From Streptomyces goshikiensis (GTDB lineage: Bacteria; Actinomycetota; Actinomycetes; Streptomycetales; Streptomycetaceae): DNA of 64,000 nt. Shown here one piece after another: positions 37,866 through 45,977 of this stretch. Both the position numbers and the translations under genes were made by a program. The stretch is from assembly GCF_014650555.1 (NCBI RefSeq), contig NZ_BMVE01000002.1:62001-126000 (forward strand). Reading direction: 5' to 3'. A model generated the notes under the pieces. That model was given only the letters and a program-made list of their open reading frames with translations, had not been told where the DNA came from and ran no database searches. Each line of letters opens with the position of its first letter. Position 1 is the first letter of the stretch.

Positions 37866-39986
37866 GTGACCGCCGACACGTCCGTGCCTTCCAGCGCACT
37901 CCTGACCGGAGCAGACCGGGACGGCTCCAACTACACCGCGCGGCACCTCCTCGTCCTCGAAGGCCTGGAGGCCGTCCGCAAGCGCCCCGGCATGTATATC
38001 GGCTCCACCGACAGCCGTGGCCTGATGCACTGCCTCTGGGAGATCATCGACAATTCCGTCGACGAGGCCTTGGGCGGCTACTGCGACCACATCGAGGTGA
38101 TCCTCCACGAGGACTCCTCCGTGGAGGTCCGCGACAACGGTCGCGGCATCCCCGTCGACGTGGAGCCCAAGACCGGCCTGTCCGGCGTCGAGGTCGTCAT
38201 GACCAAGCTGCACGCCGGCGGCAAGTTCGGAGGCGGCTCCTACGCGGCCTCCGGCGGCCTGCACGGCGTCGGCGCCTCCGTGGTCAACGCCCTCTCCGCC
38301 CGCCTCGACGTCGAGGTCGACCGCAACAGCTCGACGCACGCCATCAGCTTCCGCCGCGGCGTCCCGGGCATGTTCACCGAGCAGGGCCCCGACAGCCCGT
38401 TCGACCCGGCCAACGGCCTGCGCAAGGTCAAGCGGGTCGCCAAGGGTAAAACCGGAACCCGGGTCCGCTACTGGGCCGACCGCCAGATCTTCCTCAAGGA
38501 CGCCCGGCTCTCGCTGGAGCACCTCTACCAGCGCGCCCGCCAGACCGCCTTCCTGGTGCCCGGCCTGACCCTCGTCGTCCGCGACGAGCGCGGCATCGAC
38601 GGCGCCGGCAAGACCGAGGAGACGTTCCGCTTCGACGGGGGCATCAGCGAGTTCTGCGAGTACCTGGCCCAGGACAAGGGCGTCTGCGACGTGCTGCGCC
38701 TGACCGGCGCGGGCACCTTCAAGGAGACCGTCCCGGTCCTCGACGACCGCGGCCACATGACCCCCACCGAGGTCACCCGCGAGCTCGGCGTGGACATCGC
38801 CCTGCGCTGGGGCACGGGCTACGAGACCAACGTCAAGTCGTTCGTGAACATCATCGCCACCCCCAAGGGCGGCACCCACGTCTCCGGCTTCGAGCGCTCG
38901 GTCGCCAAGACCGTGAACGAGGTGCTGCGCTCCGCCAAGCTGCTGCGCGTGGCCGAGGACGACGTGGTCAAGGACGATGCGATGGAGGGCATGACCGCCG
39001 TCGTCACCGTCCGCCTCGCCGAGCCGCAGTTCGAGGGCCAGACCAAGGAGGTGCTCGGCACCTCGGCGGCCACCCGGATCGTCGCCGCCGTCGTCGCCAA
39101 GGAGCTCAAGGCCTTCCTGACCTCCACCAAGCGGGACGACAAGCAGCAGGCCCGCTCCGTGATGGAGAAGATCGTCGCGGCCGCCCGGACCCGTATCGCG
39201 GCCCGCCAGCACAAGGAGGCGCAGCGCCGCAAGACCGCGCTGGAGTCCTCCTCGCTGCCCGCGAAGCTGGCCGACTGCCGCAGCGACGACGTGGACCGCA
39301 GCGAGCTCTTCATCGTCGAGGGCGACTCCGCCCTCGGTACCGCGAAGCTCGCCCGGAACTCGGAATTCCAGGCCCTCCTGCCGATCCGCGGCAAGATCCT
39401 GAACGTTCAGAAGTCCTCGGTCTCGGACATGCTCAAGAACGCCGAGTGCGGGGCGATCATCCAGGTCATAGGAGCCGGCTCGGGCCGGACCTTCGACATC
39501 GACGCGGCCCGGTACGGCAAGATCGTCCTGCTCGTCGACGCCGATGTCGACGGCGCGCACATCCGCTGCCTGCTGCTCACCCTCTTCCAGCGCTACATGC
39601 GCCCGATGGTCGAGGCGGGCCGGGTCTTCGCGGCCGTGCCGCCGCTGCACCGGATCGAGCTGGTCCAGCCCAAGAAGGGCCAGGACAAGTACGTCTACAC
39701 GTACTCGGACAACGAACTGCGCCAGACCCTGCTGGAGTTCCAGCGCAAGAACGTCCGGTACAAGGACTCGATCCAGCGCTACAAGGGCCTCGGCGAGATG
39801 GACGCCGACCAGCTGGCGGAGACCACCATGGACCCGCGGTTCCGCACCCTGCGGCGGATCAACATCGGCGACCTGGACTCCGCCGAGCAGGTCTTCGACC
39901 TGCTGATGGGCAACGAGGTGGCGCCCCGCAAGGAGTTCATCACCGGCTCCGCGGCGACCCTCGACCGCTCGCGCATCGACGCCTGA
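37866..39986 (+). CDS. parE: DNA topoisomerase IV subunit B (ParE/GyrB2)
   Basis: 706 aa from GTG 37866, GAGGAG 8 nt upstream. ATPase subunit of the decatenating type IIA topoisomerase. The GHKL ATPase region shows EIIDNSVDEAL, DNGRGIPVD and SGGLHGVGASVVNALS. The transducer domain follows (about 230-400), and then the TOPRIM region with EGDSALGTAKLARNS and the metal site DADVDGAHI, ending in the C-terminal YKGLGEMDADQL. The sequence PGMYIGSTD is standard. The partner gene parC lies about 15 kb away on the opposite strand, an unusual separation that I recall from S. coelicolor too. A striking 46-bp palindrome follows the gene. Confidence 0.94.
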   Translation: MTADTSVPSSALLTGADRDGSNYTARHLLVLEGLEAVRKRPGMYIGSTDSRGLMHCLWEIIDNSVDEALGGYCDHIEVILHEDSSVEVRDNGRGIPVDVEPKTGLSGVEVVMTKLHAGGKFGGGSYAASGGLHGVGASVVNALSARLDVEVDRNSSTHAISFRRGVPGMFTEQGPDSPFDPANGLRKVKRVAKGKTGTRVRYWADRQIFLKDARLSLEHLYQRARQTAFLVPGLTLVVRDERGIDGAGKTEETFRFDGGISEFCEYLAQDKGVCDVLRLTGAGTFKETVPVLDDRGHMTPTEVTRELGVDIALRWGTGYETNVKSFVNIIATPKGGTHVSGFERSVAKTVNEVLRSAKLLRVAEDDVVKDDAMEGMTAVVTVRLAEPQFEGQTKEVLGTSAATRIVAAVVAKELKAFLTSTKRDDKQQARSVMEKIVAAARTRIAARQHKEAQRRKTALESSSLPAKLADCRSDDVDRSELFIVEGDSALGTAKLARNSEFQALLPIRGKILNVQKSSVSDMLKNAECGAIIQVIGAGSGRTFDIDAARYGKIVLLVDADVDGAHIRCLLLTLFQRYMRPMVEAGRVFAAVPPLHRIELVQPKKGQDKYVYTYSDNELRQTLLEFQRKNVRYKDSIQRYKGLGEMDADQLAETTMDPRFRTLRRINIGDLDSAEQVFDLLMGNEVAPRKEFITGSAATLDRSRIDA

Positions 39987-40012
39987 TCCGAGAGGCGCTC
40001 GGCTCCCGGCAC

Positions 40013-40058
40013 ACCGGTGCTCTTCACTCCATCACCTGATGGAGTGAAGAGCACCGGT
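40013..40058. terminator. 46-bp perfect palindrome after parE
   Basis: 22-bp perfect arms (40013-40034 and 40037-40058) around CC; the inner arm includes TCTTCACTCCATCA. It begins 26 nt after the parE stop. It is much longer than other hairpins here and less GC-rich in its middle. Most simply a strong terminator, but it also precedes the next gene by only 76 nt. Confidence 0.7.
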
Positions 40059-40134
40059 ACACCAGTCCGGAAAGGGAGCATTGCGCACATCCTTGTCCCA
40101 CGCGGCCAATGCGGCGGCGGACAAGGAGAGTTCG

Positions 40135-40626
40135 GTGGACAAGCACGAAGGGCGCGATGCCGGAACGATCCGGCTGAACGACCCCTGGTACGACGCGCTC
40201 GCCGTCGGATGGGGCGAGGGCCAGGGCGAGGCCGCGGCGCCGCCGCACCCGGCCCCCGGCGGCCGCCGCGCGCCCGGCGCGTCCGACATCTACCTCGAAG
40301 TGCAGCGCAGCGCCGCCTTCCAGGAGGTCCGGAGCCGATACCGCAGGTTCGTCGTCCCCGCGACCGCCGGCTTCTTCCTCTGGTACGTCGCCTACGTGGT
40401 CGCCGCGACCACGGCGCCCGGGGTGATGGCCCGGCCCGTGATCGGGGCCGTCAACGTCGCCCTGCTGGCGGGGCTCGGGCAGTTCCTCAGCACCTTCCTG
40501 CTGACCTGGGCCTACGCGCGGCACGCGCGGCTCCGCCGGGACCGGGCGGCGCTGGACCTGCGCTGGACGGTGTTCGAGCAGGAGCGCGGCCAGGAACGGT
40601 CCCGCAGCCGGGAGGCCGGCCGGTGA
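40135..40626 (+). CDS. DUF485 membrane protein, partner of a solute symporter
   Basis: 163 aa; GTG 40135 is preferred because AAGGAGAG lies just upstream, with a TTG at 40081 as alternative (181 aa). The DUF485 core (about 55-145) has EVQRSAAFQEVRSRYRRFV followed by two membrane helices (AGFFLWYVAYVVAATTAPGV and VALLAGLGQFLSTFLLTWAY). DUF485 proteins are almost always encoded directly before acetate/pyruvate-type sodium symporters and are thought to assist them. The stop overlaps the symporter start by four bases (GTGA), so translation is coupled. Confidence 0.85.
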   Translation: MDKHEGRDAGTIRLNDPWYDALAVGWGEGQGEAAAPPHPAPGGRRAPGASDIYLEVQRSAAFQEVRSRYRRFVVPATAGFFLWYVAYVVAATTAPGVMARPVIGAVNVALLAGLGQFLSTFLLTWAYARHARLRRDRAALDLRWTVFEQERGQERSRSREAGR

Positions 40627-42215
40627 CCACCGAGCACCAGACCCTCGCGCTGATCCTGTTCAGCCTCTTCATCGCGGTCACCCTGGGCATCACCACCTGG
40701 GTCAGCCGCAACCGGCACGGCTCGGCTGAGGAGTTCTACGCCGGCGGGCGGCTGTTCTCACCGCTGGAGAACGGTTTCGCCATCGCCGGCGACTACATGT
40801 CCGCCGCCTCCTTCCTCGGGATCTCGGGGCTGATCGCGCTGTTCGGCTACGACGGCCTGCTGTACTCGGTCGGGTTCCTCGTCGCCTGGCTGGTCGTCCT
40901 GTTCCTGGTGGCCGAACTGGTCCGCAACTGCGGGCGTTTCACCCTGGCCGACGTGGTCGCCGCCCGGATGAGCGAGCGGCCGGTGCGGATCGCGGCCGGA
41001 ATCTCCTCCGTCACCGTCTCGGTGCTGTACCTCGTCGCGCAGATGGTCGGCGCGGGCAGCCTGGTAGGCCTGCTGCTCGGGGACTCGGGCACGGCGGCGC
41101 GGACGCTGACGGTGGTCGGGGTCGGCGCGCTGATGGTGGTGTACGTGTCCTTCGGCGGGATGCGGGCCACGACCTGGATCCAGATCGTGAAGGCCGTACT
41201 GCTGATGGGCGGGGCGATCACCCTGACCGTGCTGGTGCTGCTGCGCTTCCACGGGAACTTCGACCAGCTGCTGACGAGCGCCGCCGAGCGCAGCGGACAC
41301 GGGGCCCGCTTCCTGAGTCCGGGGCTCAAGTACGGCGGGGACTGGACCGCCCGCTTCGACTTCATGAGCCTCGGACTCGCGCTGGTGCTGGGCACCGCCG
41401 GACTGCCCCACATCCTGTCGCGCTTCTACACGGTGCCGACCGCGCGGGCGGCCCGCCGGTCGGTGGTGTGGGCGATCGCGCTGATCGGCGGCTTCTACCT
41501 GATGACCATCGTGCTCGGATTCGGGGCCGCGGCGCTGGTGGGACCGGACGCGGTCCGCGCCTCCAACGCCTCGGGGAACACGGCGGTTCCGCTGCTCGCC
41601 GCGTTCCTCGGCGGAGGCGCCGGCTCCACCGGGGGCGCGGTGCTGTTCGCCTTCGTGGCGGCCATCGCCTTCGCCACGATCCTGGCGGTGGTCGCGGGGA
41701 TCACCCTGGCCTCCTCGGCCTCGGTCGCGCACGACCTGTACGCCTCGCTGAAGCGCCGGCACGCCCGCCAGCGCAGCGAGGTCGCGGTGGCCCGGGCCTC
41801 GGCCGTCGGCATCGGGGCGGCGGCGATCGCGCTGGGACTGCTCGCCCAGGACCTGAACGTGGCGTTCCTGGTGGGGCTGGCCTTCGCGGTGGCGGCCTCG
41901 GCGAACCTGCCGGTGCTGATGTACTCGCTGTTCTGGCGGAACTTCACCACGCGGGGCGCCGTCTGGTCGGTGTACGGGGGGCTGGTGCCGGCCGTGCTGC
42001 TGGTGGTGCTGTCGCCGGTGGTCTCCGGCAGCCCGGAGTCCCTCTTCCCGGGCGTGGACTTCCAGTACTTCCCGTTGCAGAACCCGGGGATCATCTCGAT
42101 TCCGCTGGGGTTCCTGGCGGGCTGGCTGGGGACGGTCACCTCCGCCGAGGAGGCGGACGAGCGCAGGCACGCGGAGACGGAGGTCCGGGCGCTGACGGGG
42201 GCCGGGGCCGTGTGA
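40623..42215 (+). CDS. Sodium/solute symporter, cation-acetate (ActP/MctC) type
   Basis: 530 aa, GTG start overlapping the DUF485 stop (GTGA). Solute:sodium symporter family with about 13 helices. FAIAGDYMSAASFLGISGLIA in helix 2-3 and GLPHILSRFYTVP are typical of acetate/pyruvate/propionate symporters. It imports short monocarboxylates. It converges, with a gap of only 4 nt, on a CitA/CitB-type two-component system that could sense a related carboxylate. The last 30 residues are charged and cytoplasmic. Confidence 0.9.
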   Translation: MTTEHQTLALILFSLFIAVTLGITTWVSRNRHGSAEEFYAGGRLFSPLENGFAIAGDYMSAASFLGISGLIALFGYDGLLYSVGFLVAWLVVLFLVAELVRNCGRFTLADVVAARMSERPVRIAAGISSVTVSVLYLVAQMVGAGSLVGLLLGDSGTAARTLTVVGVGALMVVYVSFGGMRATTWIQIVKAVLLMGGAITLTVLVLLRFHGNFDQLLTSAAERSGHGARFLSPGLKYGGDWTARFDFMSLGLALVLGTAGLPHILSRFYTVPTARAARRSVVWAIALIGGFYLMTIVLGFGAAALVGPDAVRASNASGNTAVPLLAAFLGGGAGSTGGAVLFAFVAAIAFATILAVVAGITLASSASVAHDLYASLKRRHARQRSEVAVARASAVGIGAAAIALGLLAQDLNVAFLVGLAFAVAASANLPVLMYSLFWRNFTTRGAVWSVYGGLVPAVLLVVLSPVVSGSPESLFPGVDFQYFPLQNPGIISIPLGFLAGWLGTVTSAEEADERRHAETEVRALTGAGAV

Positions 42216-42219
42216 GAGG

Positions 42220-42987
42220 TCAGGTTCCGTCGGGGTGATCGCTCCCGTTCGGCCGATCGCTTCCGTGCGACGGGCGGTCCGACGGGCGGTCCGACGGGCG
42301 CCAGGCGTAGCGGTGTTCCGGGCGGCCCGTCTCCCCGTAGCGGAGGGCGAGGGTGACGCGGCCCGTGCGGTCGAGGAGCTTGAGGTAGCGCTGGGCGGTC
42401 TGGCGGCTGATGCCGGCGAGGTCGGCGATCTGCTGGGTGGAGAGGGGACCGTCGGCACTGCGCAGCACCTGGCGGACCAGCTCGGCCGTGGTGGGGGAGT
42501 GGCCCTTGGGGAGGGCGTTGGGGGTGCCGGCCGAGGCGAGGGTGCCGAAGATCCGGTCGACCTCGGCCTGTTCGGCCTCGCCGCCGCTCTCCAGGCTGCG
42601 GCGGAGCGATCCGTACGCCTCCAGGCGGGATCTCAGGGCGCCGAACGTGAAGGGTTTGACCAGGTACTGGAGCGCGCCGAGGCGCATCGCGGCCTGGACG
42701 GTGGCCAGGTCGCGGGCGGCGGTGACCATGATCACATCGGTCAGGTCACCGCGCCGGCGCAGGTGGCGGACCAGGTCCAGGCCGTTTTCGTCGGGGAGGT
42801 AGTGGTCGAGCAGGATCAGGTCCACCGGACGGCCGGAGAGCAGCTCCAGGGCCTCGGCCGCCGAATGGGCCCGGGCCGCCACCTCGAATCCGGGAACCTT
42901 CTCCACGTACGCCGCGTTGATCCGGGCAACCCGCACGTCGTCATCGACGACCAATACGGCGAACACCCGGCTCGGGACCGCGTTCAT
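42220..42987 (-). CDS. Response regulator, CitB/DcuR type
   Basis: 255 aa from ATG 42987 with CGGAGG upstream. Receiver domain (about 10-125): acidic pocket VVDDDVRV, phosphorylated Asp61 (LILLDHYLPDENG) and Lys in YLVKPFTFGALR. The C-terminal DNA-binding part (about 160-235) has a winged helix (LSTQQIADLAGISRQTAQRYL) as in the citrate/malate response regulators CitB, DcuR and MalR. The tail is a Ser/Asp/Arg/Pro repeat encoded by a 12-bp tandem repeat. The ATG overlaps the kinase stop codon by four bases, so the two are translationally coupled. Confidence 0.92.
   Translation of the reverse strand: MNAVPSRVFAVLVVDDDVRVARINAAYVEKVPGFEVAARAHSAAEALELLSGRPVDLILLDHYLPDENGLDLVRHLRRRGDLTDVIMVTAARDLATVQAAMRLGALQYLVKPFTFGALRSRLEAYGSLRRSLESGGEAEQAEVDRIFGTLASAGTPNALPKGHSPTTAELVRQVLRSADGPLSTQQIADLAGISRQTAQRYLKLLDRTGRVTLALRYGETGRPEHRYAWRPSDRPSDRPSHGSDRPNGSDHPDGT
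42269..42300 (-). repeat. 12-bp tandem repeat at the 3' end of the response regulator gene
   Basis: GACGGGCGGTCC is repeated about 2.7 times and encodes the Pro-Ser-Asp-Arg tail of the response regulator. Confidence 0.7.
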
Positions 42988-44612
42988 CGCAGGGCCTCCG
43001 GGAGTACGACGGAGAACTCCGCCCCTCCGTCCGCTGCTTCCCCGGCCCAGGCGCTGCCGCCCTGCCGCTGCGCGAGCCGGCGTACGAGCGCGAGACCGAG
43101 CCCGCGCTCGCGAGGGCCGCTGGGCTGCTTGGTCGACCAACCCTCGGTGAAGATCTCCTCGCGCCGCGCGGCGGGCACGCCGGGGCCGCTGTCGCGGACG
43201 CGGAGGACCGCGGTCCGGCCCTCCGCGTGGAGGTCGACCTCGACCAGGGGCGCCGCCGAGCCGGCCGCCGCGTCCAAGGCGTTGTCGACCAGGTTCCCGA
43301 CGATGGTGACGAGCCCGCCGGGGTCGACCAGACGGTCGGGCAGGAGCGTGGAATCGGCGAGGCGGAGCGGGACCCCGCGCTCGGCGGCGACCGTGGTCTT
43401 GCCCACGAGGAGGGCGGCCAGCAGCGGGTCGTGGACCCTCTCGGTGACCTGCTCGGCGGTGCTGCGGTGCACCCCGACGACCTCGGTGACGAACTCCGCC
43501 GCCTCCTCGTGCAGGCCCAGCTCCAGCAGGCCGAGGACGGTGTGGAGGCGGTTGGCGTGCTCGTGGTCCTGGGCGCGCAGGGCGTCGATCAGGCCCCGCG
43601 TGGAGTCGAGCTCACGGCTCAGGTGCTCCAGTTCGGTGCGGTCACGCAGGGTGGCGACGGCGCCGCCGTCCCGCGTGGGCATCCGGTTCGCGACCAGGAC
43701 CCGCCGGCCCCGCACGGTGAGCAGGTCCCGGCCGGCGACCCGGCCGGCCAGGACGTCGGTGGTCCGGCCCGCGCCCAGTACGTCGTCCAGCGGGCGCCCG
43801 GCGACGGCGGAGTCGGGAGCGAGGCCCAGCAGCCGGGCGGCCTCGTCGTTGACGAGCCGGATCCGGCCGCCGGGGTCGAGGGCGATCACTCCTTCGCGGA
43901 TGGAGTGCAGCATGGCCTCGCGCTCCGCGAGCAGGCCGGCGATATCGGAGAAGGCCAGGTCGCGGGTCTGCCGCTGGATCCGGCGGGACAGCAGGTAGGC
44001 GGCGAGCGCGCCCGCCGCCAGGGCGCCGCCGGCGTAGGCGAGCAGGCCGGGGATGGCGCCGAGCAGCCGGTCGCGGACGCTGTCGTAGGCGATGCCGACC
44101 GAGACGGCGCCGACGATCTCCCCGTCGGCGGCGACCAGCGGCACCTTGCCGCGGGCGGAGCGGCCGAGGGTGCCCTCGTCGATCTCCATGACCTCGCGGC
44201 CGGCCAGGACGTCGTGGGGGTCGGTGGAGACGGGCAGTCCGATCAGCTCGGGGCTGGGGTGGGAACGGCGGATCCCGTTCAGGTCCATGACGACCACGTA
44301 CTCGGCGCCGGTGGCCCGGCGGATCCGCTCGGCCGAGGACTGTACGGGGCCGTCCGCCGCCGCCGGTCCTCCGGCCGGAGGTTCCGCCGTCAGCAGGCCG
44401 GCGGCCAGCGCCGGGTCGGCGGCGGCGCTCTGCGCGATGGCCAGGGCCCGCCGCATCGCCTGGTCGTCGAGCTGTGCGCTGAGCGGGGCCAGGAACAGCC
44501 CGGTGGCCAGCACGGCGACCCCGGCGGCGATGGCCAGCTGGGTCAGCAGGATCTGGGAGACGGCCCGTCTGGGCAGCCCGAGGCGCCGAGCGCTCAAGAG
44601 GGGGAACCGCAT
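42984..44612 (-). CDS. Sensor histidine kinase, CitA/DcuS type
   Basis: 542 aa; ATG 44612 preferred over TTG 44621. Two membrane helices (about 17-45 and 185-210) flank an extracytoplasmic sensor domain. In it, YVVVMDLNGIRRSHPSPELIG matches the single-Cache fold that binds citrate or C4-dicarboxylates in CitA/DcuS. A PAS domain follows (about 225-320: SIREGVIALDPGGRIRLVND). The H-box QDHEHANRLHTVLGLLEL, N-box NLVDNALDA and the ATP-binding GLGLALVRRLAQ complete the kinase. It is paired with the response regulator and probably controls carboxylate uptake, perhaps the convergent symporter. Confidence 0.92.
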   Translation of the reverse strand: MRFPLLSARRLGLPRRAVSQILLTQLAIAAGVAVLATGLFLAPLSAQLDDQAMRRALAIAQSAAADPALAAGLLTAEPPAGGPAAADGPVQSSAERIRRATGAEYVVVMDLNGIRRSHPSPELIGLPVSTDPHDVLAGREVMEIDEGTLGRSARGKVPLVAADGEIVGAVSVGIAYDSVRDRLLGAIPGLLAYAGGALAAGALAAYLLSRRIQRQTRDLAFSDIAGLLAEREAMLHSIREGVIALDPGGRIRLVNDEAARLLGLAPDSAVAGRPLDDVLGAGRTTDVLAGRVAGRDLLTVRGRRVLVANRMPTRDGGAVATLRDRTELEHLSRELDSTRGLIDALRAQDHEHANRLHTVLGLLELGLHEEAAEFVTEVVGVHRSTAEQVTERVHDPLLAALLVGKTTVAAERGVPLRLADSTLLPDRLVDPGGLVTIVGNLVDNALDAAAGSAAPLVEVDLHAEGRTAVLRVRDSGPGVPAARREEIFTEGWSTKQPSGPRERGLGLALVRRLAQRQGGSAWAGEAADGGAEFSVVLPEALR

Positions 44613-44667
44613 GACAGACAACCGTAGGTCGGCTCAGGCACGAGCGGTATTCCTCCGGGGTCACGGA

Positions 44668-45105
44668 TCAGACTGCGGAGGATGTGATTCCGGGCCCGGT
44701 GGGGGTGGCGGCCGGGGTGCGCTCGCGCAGGAGCAGGAGCGCCGTGAACGCCACGACCGCGGCGGTCGCGCCGTGGACCCCGTACGCCGTGGCGGCGGGT
44801 CCGCCCGAGCCGAGGACGATGACCATGTCACCCAGCGGTACGAAGGTGAGCGCCGCCAGGGCCCAGCCCAGCCCCCGCCGCTGTCCGGTGAGCAGCAGCG
44901 CCAAGATGACCAGGCCGCTCGCCGCGTCGCGCACCCCCTTGACGGCGAGGAAGGCCGTGCCGTCCTGCCGGGGCCAGGTCGGAACGCCGAACTGCGAGGC
45001 GCTGGCCTGCGGCGCGATCAGGTAGCTGAGGCCGATGTAGAGGATGAACGCGGCGCCGAGGGCGGCCAGGGCGGTGGCGAGGTGCTTGACGGTCGTGCTG
45101 GTCAT
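44668..45105 (-). CDS. DUF4267-like small membrane protein
   Basis: 145 aa from ATG 45105 with CAGGAGACC upstream. Four hydrophobic helices fill most of the length (LATALAALGAAFILYIGLSY onward). PQASASQFGVP, WPRQDGTAFLAVKGVRDAASGL and the short loops match the DUF4267 family of unknown function. Same strand as the hemerythrin gene upstream (59 nt) and the kinase downstream (55 nt), so a four-gene transcript is possible. I cannot suggest a function from sequence. Confidence 0.75.
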   Translation of the reverse strand: MTSTTVKHLATALAALGAAFILYIGLSYLIAPQASASQFGVPTWPRQDGTAFLAVKGVRDAASGLVILALLLTGQRRGLGWALAALTFVPLGDMVIVLGSGGPAATAYGVHGATAAVVAFTALLLLRERTPAATPTGPGITSSAV

Positions 45106-45164
45106 GGCGGTCTCCTGCTGGTGTGCGGGGGTGGGGGCGGGCGGGTGCCGGGAGCGGTCAGCGG

Positions 45165-45857
45165 TCAGCGGCCGGTGCGGCGGACGGCGCGCACCGTGCG
45201 GGCGTACGCGGGACGGCCGACGGCGTACCAGATCAGGCGGGCCGGGAGCGGCAGGCCGCGGAGCATCGACCTGCGCTCGGCCCGGTCGGCCTCTTCCAGG
45301 GCCATGCCGAGGAAGAACAGCACCTTCGGTTTGGGCGCGCTCGCCGCGAAGTGCTCGCCCATCGCGGCCCACTCCTGAGCGGTCAGGTGCCGGTCGGCCA
45401 GCGGAAGAAGTGACTCCTCCTCCTCGTCGAGGTGCTCGACCAGGACGGCGCGGTGTTCGGCCAGGACGGCGGCGAGGCGGTCGCGGTCCGCCTCGGCGGC
45501 GGTGGCCTCCCAGGCGGGCAGGGCGGCATCGGCTGCCGCGAGGGTGGCCGCCACCCGCTCGTGCTGCTCCTCCATCCGCAGGACGATGTCGGCTTCCAGA
45601 TCGACGCGGGCCAGCAGCGCCGGCCAGAGGTGCTCGTCCTCTCCCGTGTGGTGGTTGTGGAGGCCGAGGCGGTAGGTGCGGAAGTGTTCCGCCAGGACCT
45701 TGGCCCGAGCGGTGTCCCCGGGTGCCGTGGCGGTGACCAGATCGATCAGTAGGCCGGCCTCGCGGCGGATGCCGCGGTGGATGACGACCATCTGGTGGGT
45801 GTCGGGCCGGGTGCCGGTCTGTGTCTGCGGCGTCTTCTTCGTCGTCTTCGTCTTCAT
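45165..45857 (-). CDS. Hemerythrin HHE-domain protein
   Basis: 230 aa. A four-helix bundle that binds a diiron centre through His, Asp and Glu residues. Candidate ligands are visible in order: VVIHRGIRRE, LHNHHTGEDEHLWP, MEEQHERV, and LAEHRAVLVEHLDEEEESLLP. The basic, Lys/Thr-rich first 20 residues are an extension, and the C-terminal 60 residues (FFLGMALEEADRAERR onward) form a basic tail. Such proteins sense or store oxygen, iron or nitric oxide. It is divergent from the SARP-type regulator gene across 120 bp. Confidence 0.88.
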   Translation of the reverse strand: MKTKTTKKTPQTQTGTRPDTHQMVVIHRGIRREAGLLIDLVTATAPGDTARAKVLAEHFRTYRLGLHNHHTGEDEHLWPALLARVDLEADIVLRMEEQHERVAATLAAADAALPAWEATAAEADRDRLAAVLAEHRAVLVEHLDEEEESLLPLADRHLTAQEWAAMGEHFAASAPKPKVLFFLGMALEEADRAERRSMLRGLPLPARLIWYAVGRPAYARTVRAVRRTGR

Positions 45858-45962
45858 GAGAAGAGACTCGCCCTCGGCTCATGGAAGGCTCTTGGAGCTC
45901 ACTTGGAGGGTCGCCGGGGCGTCATCTGGGCGGATTCCGGCCGGAGTTGACCGATCCGGTCT

Positions 45963-45976
45963 ACGTTGTACAACGT
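45963..45976 (+). promoter_or_regulatory. 14-bp perfect palindrome at the SARP-ATPase start
   Basis: ACGTTGTACAACGT reads the same on both strands, one nucleotide before the ATG at 45978. It is a candidate operator covering the start region in the 120-bp hemerythrin/regulator divergent gap. Confidence 0.5.
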
Positions 45977-45977
45977 C

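Noticed and set aside
40081..40134. TTG start for the DUF485 protein
   Set aside because: AAAGGGAG lies upstream of it, but the GTG at 40135 has a better AAGGAGAG and gives a protein closer to the family length; kept as an alternative.
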